The notes under the pieces were generated by a model. That model was not told where the DNA came from, did not search any database, and saw nothing but the letters and a program-made list of their open reading frames with translations. Of a stretch of DNA of 64,000 bases, positions 13,901-22,920 are shown one piece after another. The position numbers and the translations under genes are program-made. Source of the DNA: Hydractinia symbiolongicarpus (lineage: Eukaryota > Cnidaria > Hydrozoa > Anthoathecata > Hydractiniidae). Location of the stretch: the NCBI RefSeq assembly GCF_029227915.1, contig NC_079877.1:12833351-12897350 (forward strand). The letters run 5' to 3'. Positions within the stretch are counted from its first letter, which is position 1; every line of letters begins with the position of its first letter.

Positions 13901-14596
13901 TAAAAAAAATTTTCTTGAAATTTCTAGAACAATCTTGGGAAATAATTCAATACACCTTTACAATAATTTGGGAAAACTAACACTCCATTGCAGAATATTT
14001 TGCGATCGGGAAGGAGGTAAACATCAAACTTTTATAAGAGTTTATTAAGGAGAAAACAAGTTTTTTCGTGATAACTTTTCTTGCCGCATTTTGTTTTTAA
14101 TGAAAAGTACACATAAGTTGTATCTTATTATTATTAATGTTTCCTGAAAATCTGAAAGAAATTGATTCAACGGAAGTATATATTGTAAAACGATGGAGAG
14201 CCGTAGGAACGCATGTACAATTGAATTAATGTATATAACGGTGCTTCCTATTATGCTCACCTTGTGCAAGAAAAGTATTAAGATAGATATGCATATTTAA
14301 CATAGACAAAGCAGAAAAGCATAACTGAAGAGATTTTAACAATAAAGGTCCTCAAAAATAATAAGTAAGTAGTAAGTACGTGGTAAGAGTTTATATTTCT
14401 CGTTGTTGATCAGTTAATACACTAGCTAAGTTAAAAATAAAGTTAAAAATATAAGTACATGAGCATCTTCAAAACAAAACAAAAAGATAAAAACCGACAA
14501 AAATAATACAACCTGTGTGTTGGAATCGCCAATAAAGTAAAGCTTAGGATACATCCATTTGCCTTGTCCCTCTGTTCCTTGCTTTTCGGCTGCCAT
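6182..14596 (-). CDS. IAH1: Isoamyl acetate-hydrolysing esterase 1 homologue (SGNH/GDSL hydrolase), exons 1-4
   Basis: Four exons join in phase: 14513-14596, 11028-11080, 8253-8560 and 6182-6300 (564 nt, 188 residues). The start ATG at 14596 has a good AAAATGG context. Exon 1 carries the nucleophile block FIGDSNTQ. Exon 2 continues with GYSCGGFLGMLANEYIR. Exon 3 has the Gly block RGFSGYTSDH and the Asn block LLGSNDS. Exon 4 matches the family region before the catalytic His. These are blocks I, II and III of SGNH esterases; animal IAH1 is about 250 residues long, so 50-60 residues are still missing. Donors are GT in all cases (exon 1 GTTGTA, the others GTGAGT or GTGAAT). The introns carry two LINE copies and a Helitron. 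The gene is head to head with FLAD1. The last exon with Asp-x-x-His was not found with confidence, so the locus may be incomplete or decaying at its 3' end. Confidence 0.85.
6321..6500 (-). mobile_element. LINE 3' end with CAT/ATG microsatellite tail
   Basis: Read on the minus strand, this is the last part of a non-LTR retrotransposon ORF, ending just past CATGGAAAACGGACGTTAAG, followed by an (ATG)n tail at 6324-6348. The same end sequence closes the LINE copy at 10860-10955 on the other strand, which identifies it as a retrotransposon 3' terminus. Everything upstream of about 6500 is missing, as expected for a 5'-truncated insertion. Its tail ends about 20 nt upstream of the IAH1 exon 4 acceptor and in the same transcriptional direction. 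Confidence 0.8.
6633..6764 (+). mobile_element. Non-autonomous Helitron, 132 bp
   Basis: The element starts TCTATATTATAATACC after an A and ends with CTAACGACTAG before a T. A short, imperfect hairpin (CCGTGGATTTTCCACTGG) lies just before the terminus. A 5' TC, a 3' CTAG preceded by a hairpin, insertion between A and T, and no inverted repeats or target duplication are Helitron hallmarks. A copy in the other orientation lies at 19446-19593 and tandem relatives lie at 60898-61300. It has no coding capacity. Confidence 0.85.
7005..8112 (+). pseudogene. LINE reverse transcriptase, internally deleted copy 1
   Basis: The 290-residue open frame at 7192-8064, plus in-frame homology upstream, encodes the finger and palm region of a non-LTR retrotransposon reverse transcriptase. 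The palm A motif is visible as FAFVDLEKAFDRVPR (near residue 240). The frame stops soon afterwards. The HQGSVLSPL block is read in another frame, and the catalytic YxDD motif is absent because the sequence jumps to unrelated DNA after ...CTTTGAGTGGAACAGC. A 6-nt deletion relative to copy 2 removes two residues before DALERGNYRG. The copy lies in an IAH1 intron, antisense to that gene, and has no LINE 3' tail. It cannot be active. Confidence 0.88.
8565..9009. other. Intron sequence without recognised features
   Basis: This AT-rich stretch lies within IAH1 intron 2, between exon 3 and the second LINE copy. No exon, RNA gene or repeat with a partner in the window was recognised. Confidence 0.5.
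9010..10955 (+). pseudogene. LINE reverse transcriptase, copy 2, interrupted and internally deleted
   Basis: This second copy of the same LINE starts further upstream (9010-9307, the endonuclease-to-RT linker). It is broken by a foreign block at 9308-9890 and resumes at 9891. The 292-residue frame at 9937-10815 keeps the palm A motif FAFVDLEKAFDRVPR and the GKGDALERGNYRG block. As in copy 1, the sequence jumps at CCTTTGAGTGGAACAGC, so the YxDD box and the C-terminal half are missing. It then goes straight into the LINE 3' end, CATGGAAAACGGACGTTAAG, and an (ATGACG)n/(ATG)n tail at 10900-10950. It lies in IAH1 intron 1-2 space, ending about 70 bp before exon 2. Confidence 0.88.
9308..9820 (+). 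repeat. Duplicated segment of about 0.5 kb, copy 1 (inside the LINE)
   Basis: This block is almost identical to 11188-11697, running from TTTAATTGGCTGTATTTTTG to TTATTTCAGTAGCGCTTT. It splits the second LINE copy between GTGGAAGTCAG and GTAAAAAAATATT, which are nearly contiguous in copy 1. No terminal inverted repeats, poly-A tail or target duplication is evident. A more diverged third copy lies in reverse orientation at about 12410-12620. Confidence 0.8.
11188..11697 (+). repeat. Duplicated segment of about 0.5 kb, copy 2
   Basis: This is the second copy of the block at 9308-9820, with only scattered substitutions and small indels. It lies in IAH1 intron 1 just upstream (with respect to IAH1) of exon 2. 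Beyond both ends the two loci are unrelated. Confidence 0.8.
11990..12150 (-). repeat. Dispersed repeat, copy B
   Basis: In reverse complement this segment carries CAACCTAGGCGGGTATGAT, then GATGCTCAA and an AACCTTGTTCTTA block, matching the repeat at 1975-2100 over about 100 bp. It has no ORF and no known family name was recognised. Confidence 0.55.
12410..12620 (-). repeat. Diverged third copy of the 0.5-kb repeat family
   Basis: In reverse complement the segment contains GTAACCCCAGATATCG, TTTTTAAATATTTG, a CTTGCCGCCTTGATGG-like block and CTAGCTCTAGTCC. These follow the same order as in the 3' part of the blocks at 9308-9820 and 11188-11697. Similarity is clearly lower than between those two, so the family is old and dispersed and one recent duplication has occurred. 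Confidence 0.55.
12621..14512. other. IAH1 intron 1, remainder
   Basis: This is non-coding AT-rich sequence between IAH1 exons 1 and 2. A 66-codon frame at 12866-13066 (plus) has a CQKCKN motif and unusually even composition, but no family was recognised and no convincing splice partner was seen. A 74-codon frame at 13576-13800 (plus) is likewise unassigned. Both may be chance frames or remnants. Confidence 0.4.
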
Positions 14597-15035
14597 TTTG
14601 TTTTTTCCGCATGTTCTGAGAAATATATCGAATCCTATTTGGGATTGTTTCGCACAAGGTTGATTGGATGTACGAGGTTGGTCAGTCGAGGTCTATCTAT
14701 CTATCTATCTATCTACGAAGACAGGCAACATTGTACGAAGTTGCCCTTAATGCTATAAATGAAGTATAAAAGTGAACATTTTTTGCACACTGTAAAATTA
14801 AATCAAAAGTCCTTAAATAGTTAAGAAATAGTAATTATCTGATCAACCCCTCAAAGCCTTTTTTTTGGACAATCTCCAGCATACGCGCCAGCAAGAAAAA
14901 AAATCTTAGGGGTTCCTAAATATTCCCGATGTACAAAAGTTAGTCAGTATTGTACTAAGATGGGTCAATCTCTAAAGTCCAACATTGCAAAGTAAAAGAA
15001 ATCGCACGGAACATGATTTCCAGGTCCATGAAAAT
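14597..15035. promoter_or_regulatory. Shared intergenic region of divergent IAH1 and FLAD1
   Basis: Only about 440 bp separate the start codon of IAH1 (minus, 14596) from the first FLAD1 ATG (plus, 15036), so both promoters and 5' UTRs must lie here. A (TCTA)n microsatellite occupies 14692-14714. No TATA box at a convincing distance was recognised on either strand. A shared bidirectional promoter is inferred from geometry only. Confidence 0.55.
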
Positions 15036-18000
15036 ATGCTGAGCAGCTCAACATTTGACAGAAAAAGATTACTCCATCACACGTCTTTCTTTTATGCGAA
15101 ATATGCCCACAAATGTTCCTTTAGTTGCAGTTATTTTTCTAAATGGTTTTCCACTTTAAAAATGGAGGGTAAAACAGTTCAAGACGATAATAAAAACTCT
15201 GCATCACAGAGAACTGATGCTGGAATAATTATTATTGGTGACGAAATTTTAAAAGGCCATACTAAAGACACAAATGCTTCTTTCCTTCTCAGTAAGTTAT
15301 GGACAAATGGAGTTTATGTTGAAAAAGTATCCTTTCTTCCTGACAATATTGATCAGATAGCAAAGAAAGTAAGAAAGTTTTCTTCCAGATATTCCTTTGT
15401 CATAACTGCAGGCGGTGTTGGACCAACACATGATGATGTCACATACAAAGGTATTTCAAAGGCCTTTGATGAACCATTAATAGTTAATAAACAGATAAAG
15501 AACATGTTGGAAATTTTTTCTGGGACTAATGAATTATCACAAAGCTTTTTAAAAATGGCTACTGTTCCCGAAACTTCAAAAGTGATATTTGGCATTGATC
15601 CTCTTACAAATAGGGAAGTAAACTTCCCATTGCTATGTGTTAGAAATGTTTACATTTTTCCAGGAGTTCCTCAATACTTACAGAAATCATTTCTTGCCAA
15701 TAAACATTTATTCTCTGGCAAGAGCACATTTTTATTGACAAAAATTTATCTATCAGCAAATGAAGACATCATCGCATCTTGCATTGAAAAATTGAGTGAA
15801 AAATTTTCAGATGTTCATGTAGGCTCATATCCAATGTTGAATGATGTATACAAAGTCAAAGTGACTTTAGAAGCAGAGGTGCAAGAACAATTAGATCTAG
15901 CATATGATGCTCTTATAAAAGATCTCCCAAATGATATTATTGTGTCAATAAAAAAATGTTTACCAAACAACAGAGATGCTCATCACGAAATGTTTAATAC
16001 ATCAACCGTTAAAATTCGAAGAAACATGTCATCCCCACAATGTAGGTGTTGTTTTCAGCAGATTACCTTATTATAATACTATTTAAGGCTTTCTGGTAAA
16101 TGCTTATTCTTGTATTTGCGTTAAATTTTAACCACAAATCTTCTGATGGTTTTGCTTTGCATATTGCAAAAAACAATTGTTTTTATTAATGCATCTACAA
16201 ACTCCTTTAAGAGATGCTCTTACCTTGTCTATGGTAATATCCGTACATTTTACTCATGTTTTGACAGTCTGGTGCTGTTTTATTGACAGCACTAGACTGG
16301 TCCCCAGCAAAAATATTTTGTGTTAGGATCACAAGTGCTGCTGCAAAAATTTTGCCTGTAGTAGTGTTATGACTTACTAAGAAGGATTAGATATGCACTT
16401 GTAAAATTAATTTTATCTGCAGATTGTCAGAAAAAAATGCTGATGCCCACCTATTACAACACGTATTAATATCCACTGCACTACACATTTAATCAAAATG
16501 TTCTACCAAATTTCCCTAACATGGCTTCAATTAATCCAGAGTTATGGTAATATTTACTCGCCCGTATGGAATGGCAGCCAAGGGAAATCAAACACCGTTT
16601 TCACACACAATGTGAAAGAATAATAACCACTAAGCTACAAGGCTATAAATAATGCAGCTTTTAGGATTATTGCCATTTCTAAATCAGAATCTTTATCTAT
16701 GTAACCATCCTCGAAGTTTCAATGTGATCATTTTGGCTACACACCACACAGAATAGCTTATTTGAACTCCATTATATATGCCCTCATTGGTTTAAATGGA
16801 TCTCTTTTCTATCTTTTAGAGGTCTGGCACATAACTGGCAATCTTAAAAATGTATCTTTGAAAGCTTACAATAAGTTAATAATGTAAATAAAAATAGCAG
16901 AAAGTTATAAGGCAAGTGCTAACCTCAAAAAAGAAGAACTTTAGAAATAATTATTTTTCTGTGTTCTGAAGAATTTAAATTAAAGGCAAAAATTATCTTA
17001 AAAAGGCAAAAACACCTTAAAAAATTACGAAAAAATGCAGTGATAAAAAGACTCCATGATTAATATATCACATATTTACAGCCTTGTTTGCCTTAAAAAT
17101 TATTCCAATGTTTTTGTTGTTTTTCTTACAAACGTCTTGGAGTTCTCTTTGTGCATAGACTTCACTCCATTCCCCTTTAATCTTTTCTCTCCTATTCCTT
17201 TCTTTCACTTCTCAAACTTTTGCACTTTAATTTTTTCATAGATTGTGCTGTAAGAACTGAGCCATCTGCGTATTATAAATCCCATGGACAATCAGTTTTG
17301 AGCTCCATTGGAAGCACTTCCAAGATTAAAACAACCCTGATGTAACGCTAAATTCTTCCCTTAAGTGAATAGTAAGCCTGACATGAATTTTAGTATTATT
17401 GATAATAGTGCCAATGATCTTCCTGGTTTGTCAACATATTCAAAGGTAAACTTCTGGTCATGTTCTTTCAGGCAGCTTGTCAACCAATGAATTTACATGT
17501 TCCCACTCTCCCTGTTCCCACCTAAGAAGAGCTGGAAATTAGCTTGTGCCCACTATGGTGTAGTGATCATGGCAAAACATAAAAATGAGGGTTTTACTTC
17601 TAAAACATCATCCATCTTCACTGCTTTCTTTCCTTTGTGTTTTTCTTTCATATTTAGCACTAGTCTTGTTAATGAATAAACAATTGAAACAAAACCATCA
17701 AGACGGTTTCCATAAGGTTACTGGGAATTTATTTCATTTATTATGTGTTCTATCAAAACAGTGCTAGCAGACTTAGAGATCATGGGAAACAGGATTTAAG
17801 AGAATTTATTGTTTTGAGGAACGAAGACAGCATGCAACGGACAGAGCGTTTAAAATATTTTTTTCAGACTGTTTTAGGTTGTTCCTGACTTTTGTAGATT
17901 GTTCTAGCCTATTTCAAGTTGTCCTAGCCTGTTTCAGGCTGTTCTGGCCTAAACCACCATGTCTGTTGCTATTTGTTTAGAACAATATTTAGTTTTACTA

Positions 18001-18948
18001 AGAGGAAAAATGATACAGCATATCATTTGCTTTTAACCATTTATGCTGTTTCAAACTTGTGGTCATTTACAATACTGGAACTTGCATATGTTCCCTACGA
18101 CAAGATAGTATTTGCTAAAAGTTGCCAAGGCAAATTTAGTTGTCAGGGCTGTGAACAGGACCTGCTTAATGGGATTATTTTGAAATATTTAATGGCCTAG
18201 TTCTAAATATATATCTTCATTTTCTTTAGTATCCTCACTGTCATTAGTTGACTTGGATCATTATCTTGATGTCAACAACAACTCAAAATTGAGTATTTCT
18301 ATCAAATGTGCATGGGCTGTCTTTGTACAGACTATGCAAATGTATACATTGGATGAAGTTTGCATTGGTTTTAACGGTGGGAAAGATTGTACAGCTGTCC
18401 TGCATCTCTTTGTGGCATTTATGAAAAAAATGTTTCCAGATAATACAAAACGACTGCTAGGTTTGTACTTAAAACATTCCAATCCATTTGAAGAAGCACA
18501 TATATTTATCAAAGACTGTGAAGTTAATTATAACTTAGAAATGATAGTCATACCAGGCAGTATAAAGGAAGGTTTGACCAAATTAAAAACTTCCCATCCA
18601 CAAATCAAAGCTGTTATTATGGGTACCCGGCGACATGACCCTTATTCGTCTTCCCTCCGGGCATTCACAGTGACTGACGAAGGATGGCCTAGCTACATGC
18701 GAGTATTGCCGATTTTGGACTGGAGTTACTGTGAGGTTTGGGAGCTGCTACGAACTTTCCGCCTGCCATATTGTAAGTTGTACAATGATGGCTACACATC
18801 GTTAGGTTCAACTACAAACACAACAAAGAATCCAGCTTTGTTACTACCTGATGGAAGATATTCTCCGGCATACGCTTTGAAAAATGAGTTTGCTGAAAGA
18901 ACTGGAAGGGATAAAAAAGAAGGACAAAACAGTGACACAGAAGAGTAG
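15036..18948 (+). CDS. FLAD1: FAD synthase (FMN adenylyltransferase)
   Basis: Two exons, 15036-16041 and 18230-18948, join in phase to 574 codons, close to the animal FLAD1 length of about 590. The donor is T|GTAGGT and the acceptor TTTCTTTAG. The enzyme adenylates FMN to FAD. The N-terminal half is the MoaB/CinA-like domain, with GDEILKGHTKDTN and TAGGVGPTHDDVT. The C-terminal half is the PAPS-reductase-like FAD synthase domain, with the nucleotide loop GFNGGKDCTAV, then MGTRRHDPYS, LPILDWSYCEVWELLR and LYNDGYTSLGSTTNT. The first 40 residues before a second in-frame ATG at 15162 are rich in Ser, Lys, Arg and aromatic residues and lack acids after the first part, like a mitochondrial presequence. 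The second ATG sits in a good context. Vertebrate FLAD1 also makes mitochondrial and cytosolic forms. Confidence 0.92.
16503..16645 (-). mobile_element. Truncated, diverged tRNA-derived SINE
   Basis: This segment aligns to about half of the SINE at 4150-4420. In reverse complement it has the A-box-like TTAGTGGTTATTAT block, a decayed B box, CATACGGGCGAGTAAATATT, and a conserved TGTTAGGGAAATTTGG end. The distal body is missing. Many substitutions show that it is older than the other copy. Confidence 0.65.
17867..17952 (+). repeat. Short tandem repeat, unit about 20-21 bp
   Basis: Four imperfect units of the type CTGTTTCAGGCTGTTCTGGC follow each other within the FLAD1 intron. The units differ by several substitutions and no function is suggested. 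Confidence 0.6.
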
Positions 18949-19445
18949 TAATTTCGTTCTAGAAAATTAGGCTTTGTTATTGATACACAGATATTTTATC
19001 GCATATTTCAGTTTTTTTTAAAAAAAAAATAAGGGACTATTTATTATGAGTCCATTTTTAGGGCTGCTTCAATTAACTGGTGTGATTTTCACACACTGGT
19101 TTTGATTTTCAATAAGAAACAGGAACCATTTTTTATTTTGTTTGATGTTTTAAACATTTCCAGCTATTTCCACCTATTAAGAGATATTATTTTTTATATT
19201 ACATATTACAATTTCAGCAACAGTTTACGGAGTGATACAGTTTATTTTAAAAATAAACGCTTAATTGACAGTGACGTCAAATGTTTTATTTACTTTCCCA
19301 CACATTTCTCTTTTTCTTTAGAATGAATTTTAATTGTTTATAACACGTTTTTAAAGAATTTTTGATTTCAAGGGTCAATTTTTGTTGAATATAGAAAAGT
19401 GTTATAATTCTTTTTTGCAGAATCAGTAGCTGCATTTTTAACAAA
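18949..19445. other. FLAD1 3' flank
   Basis: This AT-rich sequence follows the FLAD1 stop codon and should include the 3' UTR. No canonical AATAAA was found close to the stop. The open frame at 19102-19326 is AT-rich and has no recognisable motif. Confidence 0.45.
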
Positions 19446-19593
19446 CTAGTCGTTAGCCCGTGAAAAAATCCACGGGTTCACCCGTCCTTTTTATACCGCA
19501 CTGCGTGCGCCTCGCTACCTCCGCAGCTGAGCTACCATTTTGCGTGACAGACAGATGGACAGACAGACGTATACGGGCATTATAATATATAGA
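19446..19593 (-). mobile_element. Non-autonomous Helitron, 148 bp
   Basis: In reverse complement it begins TCTATATATTATAATGCCC after an A and ends with the hairpin CCCGTGGATTTTTTCACGGG followed by CTAACGACTAG before a T. These termini match the copy at 6633-6764. The hairpin stem (CCCGTG/CACGGG) is perfect here. No ORF is present. Confidence 0.9.
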
Positions 19594-19618
19594 TTCCCGA
19601 ATTTTAAATGATAGAAAA

Positions 19619-20038
19619 AAATTCCACAGAGTTTAGAATTTGCAGTGTATGAATTTATAGAAGGGAAGGTATGAATTCTAACAGAAACCACTGCAGAACT
19701 TTGTACTTTTATGTTCCGAAAAAGAAGTCATTTAGCATACCTTAAAATAACTTATTTTTTAGAAAATCCAATTTGGCAAATTTTGCTATAGAAAGTTTCC
19801 TTTCACATGAAATATTTTATCTGTGAAATCTATACCTATGTTATTGTTTTAATTTTTTAAACCGTGTTGTTAGATTACTGATTGATTACATTCTCTTTCG
19901 TTTAATTCATGTGAAGTACGCAGTTCAAGTACGCGAAAGTTAGATTGAATTGACGGATCTGCCTTAAGGAAATTAATTTTCGCGTCTTTTAAAATTACTG
20001 ACAATTAATGACTACAAATTCTAAACTCTGTGGAATTT
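19619..20038. mobile_element. MITE with 28-bp terminal inverted repeats
   Basis: The left end (19619-19646) and right end (20011-20038) are inverted copies, AAATTCCACAGAGTTTAGAA followed by TTTG, with a single mismatch in the next four bases. The 420-bp interior has no ORF. No clear target duplication is visible, so the superfamily is undetermined. It lies 25 bp from a Helitron. Confidence 0.75.
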
Positions 20039-20772
20039 CATCAAGCTGTGTTTTACACAAACAACGCATTTATTTGTGGGGAATGATTTCTAACGTCATT
20101 TCTAACGTCACAAGATTTTAACTCTCGCAAAAATTAATTCGCGTAAGGTGAGCGAAGAAAGTATTTTTGTGACATTAATAATAATATTTCCCAACTGCAG
20201 TTGGCACCACTACGGGAAACTCATTGAAGCTCAAGTTGCAGGAATGGAAAAGAAATCTTGGGAATATTTTTTTTAGTCGTCAGGTTATGGAACTGTTCGC
20301 GTTTGTCTCCATTGTCTTTTGAATTTCTTATCTTTTTTTTGTTTAACGAAATTAATTCTGGTAAAAAGGTTAGAAAACCTCTGGAATAGTAGTAATAAAT
20401 CTATATTTGGCAAAAAAAATGTTAGATTTTTAAGATATAGCGAAAAACGCAAACAAATGTAGCTAAACAAGCGATTACAATTTACTACAATCAACTTCAA
20501 TCGCAAAGGACGACGTACTTAGCGCTGTGTGGTCGTCCAACCGGCACAATGTCCACTGGAAACAGAAATGCGCGCACAACTTCACAATGGCGGCGATTAA
20601 TTTATTTGTCGAAATCATGAAATCATGTCCTTATACACTGCCGCACTGACAACGCTCCTAAAGAAACAAATTGATTGACTTTTAAAACGGTCAGTGGGTG
20701 CAAAAGCGCTCTTAAATATTGCGCAATAATAAACAGCCGGTCCTAGCCGGTTTTGGTCTCTCCCTGCCCCTT
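20039..20772. other. Flank between the MITE and the Maverick-like element
   Basis: No gene was recognised. The left end of the Maverick-like element must lie near the end of this stretch, because the base composition becomes more GC-rich after about 20730. A search by eye for a terminal inverted repeat matching the 34.1-34.35 kb region was negative. Confidence 0.4.
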
Positions 20773-20934
20773 ATGGCCTTAGCATTAGTACAAGAATCAG
20801 AGAAGGAGAATGAGCAAAGGATTAAAGACTTAGAGAATGATGTTTATAACTGTAAATAAATGGAACGCTGTAAGGACTGTGAGCGTATGCTGCATGAGTA
20901 TGACAGGTGTACTGTGGACGAATGCTTGTGGTGA
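20773..20934 (+). pseudogene. Small Cys-rich element protein, split by a stop
   Basis: An ATG at 20773 opens a 28-codon frame rich in Glu, Lys and Asn. After a TAA the same frame continues with a second ATG and a 24-residue segment carrying Cys pairs (MERCKDCERMLHEYDRC, then DECLW). The Cys spacing suggests a small zinc-binding fold. The in-frame stop between the two parts suggests decay. No family was recognised. Confidence 0.45.
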
Positions 20935-21043
20935 AAGCTAAAATATTATGCTGGTACTGCTATCAGGAATATATAACGGGGTTAGTTGCGTATGTAGGAC
21001 GAGCAGCAATCCTCGGAGTCTGTTTGAATTACAATAAAGCAGG

Positions 21044-21609
21044 ATGCTACAATTTGAGAATGAGCTTGTCAACCCAAAACTTTTCTACTCATTTGCTACT
21101 ACCTTTACAGACATCAATGATATCAACTTGGACTATCTAACAGTGTCAGATCCCATGCCCACCAATGGAGGTAAGGATAACCGGTATTTTATAGGCTACC
21201 ATACACGAGACCTCGTGGTAGCCCTCAGGGTAAAACAAAAATCTGGTCCCCATATGGAGTCACCCGGTACAACGCCAATGCTGTACCAGCGATAAATCTT
21301 GATTTGGAAGAGTACCCCGATTGGGTTGCGAATTATCGCCAAATCTGGTTCAGAATCGAAGAGCTGATATCTCAGCAATTGACGACAGAGCCTGTGAAAA
21401 AGAACCGTTATGTAAACGCCAAGTTTAAGTACTACAAGGACGCGATCACAACTAAATTCTATGGTATGCCAGTACCCTACGATGAACCCTGCCAAGTCAG
21501 TGCCATCCTGGCACTATCATCGGTGTATATGCAGGGTAAACACTACTACCGTCAGGTACATATTATTGAAGGTCGATATAAGGACTTCAAAGTGTTGAGT
21601 GAGGATTAA
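21044..21609 (+). pseudogene. Unrecognised Maverick-associated protein
   Basis: Two overlapping frames (21044-21295 and 21304-21609) together look like one broken gene of about 185 codons. The second part has AKFKYYKDAITTKFYGMPVP and SSVYMQGKHYYRQVHI. Similar-looking proteins occur in Maverick-like loci of cnidarians, but their function is not known to me. A frame change near 21290 separates the two halves. Confidence 0.55.
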
Positions 21610-21722
21610 AAAACCATGTATTTTAGAGGCCACACAAGACCTATAAAATATTTATAATTAAGGGCTATAAACAGGTGGGGGCTCTACGTAGCGCTTGCAT
21701 ACTGTACAGACTGAAGTTTTTT

Positions 21723-22536
21723 TTAAATCTCATCCTTTCCCTCTTGTCTTCCCTTAGCAACTAGCTGAGCATTGATGCTGTCTACAATACGGTTAAAACG
21801 TTGCCTCATCTGTTCCTTCAATAGCATATACTTTTGCTTCTCCTGTCCGATCAGACGATACTAGTATTCGTCAATCACCCCATTTTCTACAGCCTTTGAA
21901 ATAAGATCGATAATGGAATTCACCTTTGATTCCGCGAGTAGTCTTATACCCTCGTGCATCGTACTCTTAAGCCCAAGCCTTTTTAAAGCGTTTCTAAGGC
22001 CGGCTTGCCCTATACCTACAGCTATTGTGATACCGCCCATGGCAATACAGAGAAAAGCCCCCAAACCTGTGGCTAACGCCCCGATCCCAACGCCCAAGGT
22101 AATGATGCTAATACTCAGCAGCCCATGGTCGCAGAAGTGTACCCAGGTCCCATGCATTTTAAAATTCTTTGCAAGCCTGTCCCGCTCCTTAATCTCATTT
22201 CGCAGATACTGTTACGCTTCCTCAATCTTTTTGAGTCTGTAGACCTGGCTTTCCTCCCACATGTCGGCGCTTTGTGCAGGTGCACTTGGTAGATTCGGGT
22301 ACAGCTTGGCTATGTTTCTCATCTTTATTCTATGAGAATACACATCGTGATGCCGGTGAACGAAAACTCCAGGTAAACATGTCCCCCCAAGCATTCAATT
22401 CTTTGGTGGGAAGTAAAGCCAGAATTTTAGACTTTTTACCGTCAAGTAGGCAGTCGCATTTATCCAATTGGGGGCAAGCGAGTGTCAATCTTTGGTAAAC
22501 ATCAGTCCTATAGTATGCATCATAATCACCCTTCAT
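21723..22536 (-). pseudogene. Unrecognised protein with two adjacent hydrophobic segments
   Basis: Read from 22536 down, three frames in succession give one protein. It has a Cys/Leu-rich N-terminal region (about 22536-22340), a charged linker, then a Gly/Ala/Ile-rich hydrophobic hairpin in the 21861-22157 frame (ISIITLGVGIGALATGLGAF and ITIAVGIGQAG). A Lys/Glu/Gln-rich tail ends at a stop at 21723-21725. It is probably a membrane protein of the virion or a holin-like protein; this is inference from hydrophobicity only. There are at least two frame changes (near 22380 and 22210) and one in-frame stop (near 21860). Confidence 0.55.
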
Positions 22537-22885
22537 ATAATACTTTTTGCTGAATCGTAGGGTATGCCCAGGAGCTCTTGGAGTTGTCGGTTCATCACAA
22601 CCGAGTACCCGTCACTGAAACGTAGCCTACAAGAGTCCAATTTTAAGGATAAACAGTTTAATCTTGTCCTCTGCCTGACTGTTGACAATAGTTGCCAAAT
22701 CCTCAATCCTGTAGAGACCGTTCATGATCTCAATTCGAGTAACCCCCTGATAAGGCTCTATTTTACGAATAGTAAACTCATTGTTACTGTACAAGTTCAG
22801 CCATACAGGCCTGATACTTATCGATTTAAGAGCTATGCTCTAGGTAGTCTTCAAATATCGTAGGCTTGTCAATATCACTGATATA
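22537..22885 (-). pseudogene. Unrecognised element gene, heavily broken
   Basis: The minus-strand frames in this interval yield protein-like stretches (for example KPTIFEDYLEH near the start and VVMNRQLQELLGIPYDSA near the end) but change frame several times. This is probably a separate gene upstream of the hydrophobic-hairpin gene. No family was recognised. Confidence 0.4.
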
Positions 22886-22892
22886 CAGTTGT

Positions 22893-22920
22893 TTCATCCT
22901 TTCTTTTAAGAAAGGATGAA
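22893..22920. promoter_or_regulatory. Hairpin between divergent element genes
   Basis: Perfect 13-bp inverted arms, TTCATCCTTTCTT and AAGAAAGGATGAA, are separated by two bases. They lie in the short gap between a minus-strand gene and the ATG of the plus-strand gene at 22919-22921. The position suggests a divergent promoter or operator-like element. It is one of several hairpins at gene borders in this element. Confidence 0.5.

Larger units (their letters stand above)
16042..18229 (+). other. FLAD1: FLAD1 intron
   Basis: This is the single intron between the two FLAD1 exons. Apart from a truncated SINE and a short tandem repeat, annotated separately, no feature was recognised. Open frames here (for example 17056-17241 and 17497-17767) are short, T-rich and resemble nothing known. 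Confidence 0.7.

Noticed and set aside
15353-15595. Minus-strand ORF within FLAD1
   Set aside because: It is a shadow of the conserved FLAD1 coding frame on the plus strand.
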